This document shows positions 8,877 through 13,361 of a DNA stretch of 13,361 nucleotides, in pieces; position 1 is the stretch's first letter; every line of letters begins with the position of its first letter. A program made the position numbers and the translations under genes. The DNA comes from Candidatus Roizmanbacteria bacterium CG_4_9_14_0_2_um_filter_39_13 (lineage in GTDB: Bacteria; Patescibacteriota; Microgenomatia; UBA1406; GWC2-37-13): positions 1 through 13,361 of the forward strand of contig PFSC01000133.1 of the NCBI GenBank assembly GCA_002788865.1. The letters are read 5' to 3'. The notes under the pieces are model-generated. The model saw nothing but the letters and a program-made list of their open reading frames with translations, was not told where the DNA came from and ran no database searches.

Positions 8877-9154
8877 CCTTTTTTGTAGAGTTTATATAAA
8901 TTATAGAATATTGATATTGTACCAAGCCCAATTCCGATAAGGGTAAACGTTCCGCCCGTTTTCCAAGAATTATCAAGATATATACCAATCATAACACCCA
9001 ATATGAGTGGAACAACAAGATACATCCCAAGATTGAGATATTCTGGCGGTATGTTGAGATTTCTATCGGGTTTCCTTGGCGTTGGCGACACAGTCTTCAC
9101 TATGTCACCCTCTTTATTCAAACCACTATACACATGACTTTTTGGCTTTGTCAT
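8873..9154 (-). CDS. AtpZ/AtpI-like ATP synthase accessory membrane protein
   Basis: This small protein heads the atp operon and resembles the F0F1-ATPase 'gene 1' (AtpZ/AtpI) family, which is linked to c-ring or complex assembly and possibly Mg2+ supply. From the chosen ATG it has 93 residues: a polar N-terminus (1-38) and two membrane helices (about 42-59 and 67-86). It carries the family pattern GVMIGIYLD (53-61) and a glycine-rich second helix, GIGLG (74-78). A longer reading from 9214 would overlap the dnaE stop and add 20 residues that do not look conserved. The start at 9154 lies 13 nt after a consensus TATAAT, so transcription would begin downstream of the longer start. The stop overlaps atpB as ATGA. 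Family assignment is good; the exact subtype is not certain. Confidence 0.8.
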   Translation of the reverse strand: MTKPKSHVYSGLNKEGDIVKTVSPTPRKPDRNLNIPPEYLNLGMYLVVPLILGVMIGIYLDNSWKTGGTFTLIGIGLGTISIFYNLYKLYKKG

Positions 9155-9167
9155 TTTCTTTGAGGTA

Positions 9168-9173
9168 ATTATA
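9168..9173 (-). promoter_or_regulatory. Candidate -10 box for the atp operon
   Basis: A perfect TATAAT on the minus strand lies 13 nt before the ATG of the atpI/Z-like gene. A start about 7 nt downstream would leave a leader of roughly 7 nt. No good -35 hexamer is visible at 16-18 nt spacing. It lies in the spacer after dnaE, where an operon promoter is expected. Confidence 0.5.
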
Positions 9174-9213
9174 GTATGAATATATGATATCACACATACA
9201 TATTCACGATGCA

Positions 9214-12200
9214 TTAATCAACCAGTTCTTTCTTCATTCTTTTATCAAGGTTTACTGATTTGTCCAAAAGAAGACTTATTTCACCATCTCGCTCAGATAC
9301 CTTTGCGCGAAACAGAATAACCGAATTGGAATCAAAGTCACCTTTCATTTTTGCATATGTTTTTGGAAAAACGACCACCTCAATGGTACCAGTTGCATCG
9401 CTTACCTGCAAAAAGGCCATTTCTTGATTATTCTTTTTTGTTTTAACCATTTTTATACTCGAGATATTTGCTGCAAAAACAAATGTTTTCTCGACATCTT
9501 CTGGTGTTATTTCTCCAATTTTTTTATTCACTTTCTTTTTAATTATTTCACTATGTTTTTCCATGGGATTTCGACTGATAAGAAACCCTATAACTTCTTT
9601 TTCAAACTCTATGAGCTTGTCTTCGGTATATTCAGGAACTACATGAAATGAATCCTTCACGTACCTCTTTTGCTCATTTTGCCCAAAGAGCCCAAATTGA
9701 CCATCTGCTTTTTTGTCTTTTCCTTTCGAAATTTCATCAGCAAGTTGAGGATATGCACCCAAAAGAGTAGCCTTCGTACCAAATGCGTCAAAGGCTCCTG
9801 ACTTTATGAGACTTTCAACCGTTCGTTTATTTACTTTTCGCAGATCTACGCGAAACAGGAATTCGCCAAAAGACAAAAACTCTCCCTCTTTTTCACGAGT
9901 TAAGATAATCGAATCTATCGCAGCAGATCCTACATTTTTAATAGCAGACATTCCGAATCTGATTGAACGTCCTTCGATCGAAAATTTATACACTGACTTG
10001 TTGATATCAGGAGGAAGAACCTTAATTTTCATTCGCTTACTTTCTTCGAGAGCTTGCGCCATTTTGTACTCACGCTGTGGCCCTGCGACACCTTGAAGCT
10101 CTGCTGTCATGAGTGCGGTCATGAATTCTACAGGATAATTTGCTTTCATAAATGCGGTCCAGTATGCAATAAGGGCGTATGAAGTCGCATGCGCCTTGTT
10201 AAATCCGTACGCCGCAAATTTTTCCATAAATCCAAAAATCTGCTCAGCAAGTTTTTTGGTGTATCCCTTTTTGTAAGCTCCTTGGATGAAATTGACTTTC
10301 CCTTCTTTCATGAGTTTCTTCTTTTTCTTTCCCATTGCCATGCGCAAAAGATCTGCTTCACTTTTTTTGAAACCTGCAAACCCGACAGCAATATCCATCA
10401 CTTGTTCTTGGTACACGAGAATTCCATATGTTTCTTCAAGAAATGATCGAAGATCCTTGTGAAGATATCGAACTGAGCGAGGATTTTTCTTTCCTTTGAT
10501 AAAGGTCGGAATCAGATCTATAGGTCCAGGGCGATAGAGCGCGACCATAGCAGTGATGTCACTGAGCTTTGTTGGCTGAAGATCACGCGCGAGACGTCGC
10601 ATTCCGCTCGATTCAAGTTGAAACACGCCGATCGTCTCTCCTCTGCTCATGAGCTCAAATGTCTTTTTGTCATCGAGTGGTACTTCGTGAATATCTATCA
10701 CATCACCGCTAAATTCTTTTACATATTGGAGAGCCTCTTCCAAAATTGAAAGATTGCGAAGACCCAAAATATCAGCTTTCACTAGGCCAACTGCCTTGTC
10801 TTCAGAAACCGCATTCAGATCCAAGCAGTACATGTCGTATTGTGTGATAATACGACCCTCCTTGTTGTCCATCTGGAGAGGTACATAGTCGATCAAAGGT
10901 TTATCAGCGATGACGACTGCAGCAGCGTGAACAGAGAAATGACGTGGAAGACTTTCAACTTTTCGTGCAATATCTATCACTTTTTTCACATCTTCTTCTG
11001 AGTTGTATGCGAGTTTGAGGTTTGCGGATTCTTCAAGCGCTCCGTCTATCGACATTTTAAATCCTTGTTTCCCAAGAGGAATCATTTTTGAAATACGATC
11101 TCCTTGTGAGTATGAATGACCAAGCGCTCGCGAGACATCACGTACAGCCATCTTCGCTTCCATTGTTCCAAACGTGATGACTTGCGCTACATGGTCTGAG
11201 CCATATTTGAACGATATATATTTGATCACTTCCTCACGACGTTTGTCAGAAAAATCAATATCAATGTCAGGTGGAGTTGGCCGTTCAGGGTTTAGAAATC
11301 GTTCAAATGGAATATTGTATTGAAGTGGGTTGATGTCAGTGATCCGAAGTACGTACGAGACGAGTGAGCCTGCAGCAGATCCACGCCCAGGACCAACTGC
11401 AATTCCTTGATCTTTGGCCCAAGTGACAATATCCTGCACAAATAAAAAGTATGGCGCATATCCTTTGTTATTGATAATATCAAGCTCATAATCAAGCCGT
11501 TCTTGGATCACTTTATCTGTTGCATCTTTTATGCGATCTTTTTTTGAATACGTAAGTTCACGTAGATATGATTCATTGGTGTAGCCTTTAGGAAGATCGT
11601 ATTTAGGAAGAATGAGCTTTCCATATGGAATCTCAACATTACACTTTTCTGCGATTTTGCCCGTGTTCTCGATCGCTTCTGGATAGTCATGAAAAAGCTC
11701 TCTCATCTCTGCCTCTGACTTGAAGTAATAATCTGGAATATCGATCATACTCAATGGCCTATTTTTTTCAAAAATTGCTCGCTGTGTTTGAATGCAGAGC
11801 AGTATTTCTTGTGCATAGGCATCGTCTTTTTCGAGATAATGAACATCGTTTGTGGCAACCAGTGGGATATTGAATTTTCTTGAAAAGGATACGAGAACTT
11901 CATTCACTTTATCAAGTTCAGGGAGATTGGGATGACGTTGAAGTTCAATATAAAAATCATCACCAAACATAGTATGGTATCGCACCAACAACTCTTCTGC
12001 TTGCTTTATTTGATCTTGCAAAATGAGCTGTGGAATCTCGCCTCCAAGACAGCTGGTTGTCGCGATAAGTCCTTCATGATACTTTTCAAGAAGTTCCCAA
12101 TCCACTCGAGGTTTGTAATAAAACCCTTCGAGATTTGCGTATGTGACAAGCTTGAGTAAGTTTTGATATCCTGTGAAGTTTTTTGCAAGAACAAGAAGAT

Positions 12201-12459
12201 GGTAAGCGTTCTTCTCTCCCTTAGCTGTTTTTTCCTTGTTTGAACCTTTTGATTTATAGAGCTCGCACCCAATAATGGGCTTTATCCCCGCGTCTTTTGC
12301 AGCAATAAAAAACTTGAAAGCTCCATAGAGTGCGCCATGATCAGTGATTGCTACTGCGGGCATTTTGTGCTTTTTGGCTTTTGCAATCAGATCTTTGACC
12401 CGACACATGCCATCAAGAAGAGAGAACTCGGAATGTACATGAAGATGGACAAAAGACAT
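9214..12459 (-). CDS. dnaE: DNA polymerase III alpha subunit, DnaE type
   Basis: DnaE is the replicative polymerase. From the chosen start it has 1081 residues. The PHP domain opens with HLHVHSEFSLLDG and keeps all nine metal ligands: His7, His9, Asp16, His41, Glu66, His87, Cys137, Asp205 and His207. The palm has GPGRGSAAGSLVSY (356-369), PDIDIDF with Asp400 and Asp402, and the third acidic residue Asp563 in LVKADILGL. The thumb/fingers region, a helix-hairpin-helix region and an OB fold (about 992-1045) follow. A clamp-binding motif, QFGLF, is at 921-925. The protein ends soon after the OB fold, without the tau-binding domain of E. coli DnaE. The start at 12459 is chosen because DnaE proteins begin just before HLHVHS. 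The longer reading from 12525 only translates the adjacent repeat element. Confidence 0.97.
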   Translation of the reverse strand: MSFVHLHVHSEFSLLDGMCRVKDLIAKAKKHKMPAVAITDHGALYGAFKFFIAAKDAGIKPIIGCELYKSKGSNKEKTAKGEKNAYHLLVLAKNFTGYQNLLKLVTYANLEGFYYKPRVDWELLEKYHEGLIATTSCLGGEIPQLILQDQIKQAEELLVRYHTMFGDDFYIELQRHPNLPELDKVNEVLVSFSRKFNIPLVATNDVHYLEKDDAYAQEILLCIQTQRAIFEKNRPLSMIDIPDYYFKSEAEMRELFHDYPEAIENTGKIAEKCNVEIPYGKLILPKYDLPKGYTNESYLRELTYSKKDRIKDATDKVIQERLDYELDIINNKGYAPYFLFVQDIVTWAKDQGIAVGPGRGSAAGSLVSYVLRITDINPLQYNIPFERFLNPERPTPPDIDIDFSDKRREEVIKYISFKYGSDHVAQVITFGTMEAKMAVRDVSRALGHSYSQGDRISKMIPLGKQGFKMSIDGALEESANLKLAYNSEEDVKKVIDIARKVESLPRHFSVHAAAVVIADKPLIDYVPLQMDNKEGRIITQYDMYCLDLNAVSEDKAVGLVKADILGLRNLSILEEALQYVKEFSGDVIDIHEVPLDDKKTFELMSRGETIGVFQLESSGMRRLARDLQPTKLSDITAMVALYRPGPIDLIPTFIKGKKNPRSVRYLHKDLRSFLEETYGILVYQEQVMDIAVGFAGFKKSEADLLRMAMGKKKKKLMKEGKVNFIQGAYKKGYTKKLAEQIFGFMEKFAAYGFNKAHATSYALIAYWTAFMKANYPVEFMTALMTAELQGVAGPQREYKMAQALEESKRMKIKVLPPDINKSVYKFSIEGRSIRFGMSAIKNVGSAAIDSIILTREKEGEFLSFGEFLFRVDLRKVNKRTVESLIKSGAFDAFGTKATLLGAYPQLADEISKGKDKKADGQFGLFGQNEQKRYVKDSFHVVPEYTEDKLIEFEKEVIGFLISRNPMEKHSEIIKKKVNKKIGEITPEDVEKTFVFAANISSIKMVKTKKNNQEMAFLQVSDATGTIEVVVFPKTYAKMKGDFDSNSVILFRAKVSERDGEISLLLDKSVNLDKRMKKELVD

Positions 12460-12465
12460 GGTGAT

Positions 12466-12471
12466 ATTATA
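12466..12471 (-). promoter_or_regulatory. Candidate -10 box for dnaE (leaderless)
   Basis: A perfect TATAAT on the minus strand lies only 6 nt before the dnaE ATG. At the usual 7-nt distance, transcription would start on the A of the ATG and give a leaderless mRNA. The 17-nt upstream hexamer is TTCAGG, a weak -35, which lies inside the edge of element 5. Confidence 0.55.
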
Positions 12472-12482
12472 ACGTATCTTAC

Positions 12483-12605
12483 TGTCATCCTGAACGAATG
12501 TGAAGGATCCATGCGTTGCTACCATTCCGAAGTTTTATCGAAGGACAGTTATCCTCGCGAACGCGGGGATCCAGTCTGGATTCCCGATCGGGGTCGGGAA
12601 TGACA
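12483..12605. repeat. Dispersed palindromic element, copy 5, between gatB and dnaE
   Basis: This 123-bp element has termini TGTCAT (12483-12488) and ATGACA (12600-12605). It contains the hairpin ATCCTCGCG/CGCGGGGAT (12551-12570, one mismatch) and TTCCCGA/TCGGGAA (12581-12600). It shares the 20-mer GGATCCAGTCTGGATTCCCG with element 3 and appears to be nested from more than one unit. It begins 2 bp after the gatB stop and ends 11 bp from the dnaE -10 box. It contains no gene. Confidence 0.85.
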
Positions 12606-12607
12606 GA

Positions 12608-13361
12608 TTAACTAAGTCTCTCTCTCATTAGTTTTTGTACCGCTTGAGGATCGGCCTTTCCATTCATTTCTTTCATGACCATGCCTACAAAGTACCCAAG
12701 AAGTCCAGTTTTGCCTGCATTATATTGTTCTACTTGCTTAGGATTGTTTTTAATGATGGATGCGATGACTTCTGAAAGTTTATCTTGATCAACGTCTATT
12801 GGCTTATACGTTTCAATAAATTTTTCTGCAAATTCATCAGGAGACTGACTTATTGAAATGCGTTTATTTACAATTGCACTTGCAGTAAGTTTTTCTACAT
12901 TTTCAATCTCAGATGATGCTCTAATTGATTTAATTTTTGAAAAGACGGATTCGTAATAATCCGCAATTGATCTTTCTCTAGCTAATATTGCAGCTTCATT
13001 TTCTTTCAGCCCAAAATCTCTTATAAATCTCTCGCGTTTTGCGCTGGGCAATTCTGGGATGGTTAATCTAATAGCTTCAATCTCTTCATCACTAAACTCC
13101 ATTGGCGGAATATCAGGTTCTGGAAAATACCGATAATCCTGAGCTTCTTCTTTTGATCTCTGTGAAAACGTGATTCCCTTTTTATCATCATATCCTCGGG
13201 TTTCTTGAGCTGGGGTTTCTCCTTTATCAAGAATTTTTGCTTGACGAATAAGCTCAAAATCAATTGCCTTTTTGGCAAAGTTGAATGAATTAATATTTTT
13301 TACCTCAACTTTGTAGTTTGGCAAGTGCTTCATTCGTTCTGCTTTATCTGAGATCATGCTC
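12608..13361 (-). CDS. gatB: Aspartyl/glutamyl-tRNA amidotransferase subunit B, 3' part
   Basis: GatB, with GatA and GatC, converts Glu-tRNA(Gln) and/or Asp-tRNA(Asn) to the amidated forms used in translation. About 250 C-terminal residues are visible, roughly half of a normal GatB; the 5' part lies beyond the right edge. The conserved YKVEVKNINSF opens the visible part, followed by DYRYFPEPDIPPM and the YqeY-like C-terminal domain with its terminal signature (YFVGMVMKEMNGKADP). The ATG at 13357 is an internal Met, because the frame stays open to the edge and the conserved core begins immediately. Nothing suggests damage. It ends just before element 5. Confidence 0.95.
   Translation of the reverse strand, partial: SMISDKAERMKHLPNYKVEVKNINSFNFAKKAIDFELIRQAKILDKGETPAQETRGYDDKKGITFSQRSKEEAQDYRYFPEPDIPPMEFSDEEIEAIRLTIPELPSAKRERFIRDFGLKENEAAILARERSIADYYESVFSKIKSIRASSEIENVEKLTASAIVNKRISISQSPDEFAEKFIETYKPIDVDQDKLSEVIASIIKNNPKQVEQYNAGKTGLLGYFVGMVMKEMNGKADPQAVQKLMRERLS

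Noticed and set aside
13355..13357. ATG as the true start of gatB
   Set aside because: The frame stays open to the window edge, and the conserved GatB core begins right after it, so the N-terminal half must lie outside the window.

Overview
This window is a compact, AT-leaning bacterial chromosome segment. All recognisable genes lie on the minus strand. In transcription order (right to left) they are gatB (3' part only), dnaE, a complete F-type ATP synthase operon (atpI/Z-like, atpB, E, F, H, A, G, D, C) and topA. Every gene translates cleanly with the standard bacterial code, and TGA serves as a stop for atpC, atpH, atpB and atpI. That argues against lineages in which TGA is read as glycine. 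The style of the proteins, the shortened delta subunit, the lack of Shine-Dalgarno sites and the palindromic GGATCC-bearing intergenic repeats suggest a Patescibacteria (CPR) genome of the Parcubacteria type. The taxon is an inference; no rRNA gene is present to confirm it.

Layout. Positions 12608-13361 hold the C-terminal half of GatB, a subunit of the Asp/Glu-tRNA amidotransferase. A 123-bp repeat element (12483-12605) then leads into a TATAAT box placed so that dnaE would be transcribed from, or next to, its own ATG. DnaE (9216-12459) is a replicative polymerase with a fully conserved PHP metal site. The ATP synthase operon runs from about 9154 to 2482, starting at a second TATAAT box. Genes in its first half overlap or lie within about 40 nt of each other. 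Its second half is broken by two hairpin-rich repeat elements, one on each side of atpG (gamma). TopA (254-2407) follows 73 nt after the end of atpC. The last 250 bases of the window contain no gene, only two more repeat elements and a duplicate of the topA stop region.

Function. The nine atp genes encode a complete H+-type rotary ATP synthase: membrane subunits a, c and b, the stalk subunits, the catalytic alpha3beta3 head and a small assembly/accessory protein. The delta subunit has only its C-terminal half. DnaE, TopA and GatB are housekeeping information-processing proteins. I see no defence system, CRISPR array, transposase, tRNA or rRNA.

The most interesting material is between the genes and at gene starts: a family of five palindromic elements with TGTCAT...ATGACA termini, two of which isolate atpG; a palindrome inside the atpB coding sequence that shares an 8-mer with those elements; a duplicated topA tail around one element; candidate leaderless promoters; and the absence of Shine-Dalgarno sequences.
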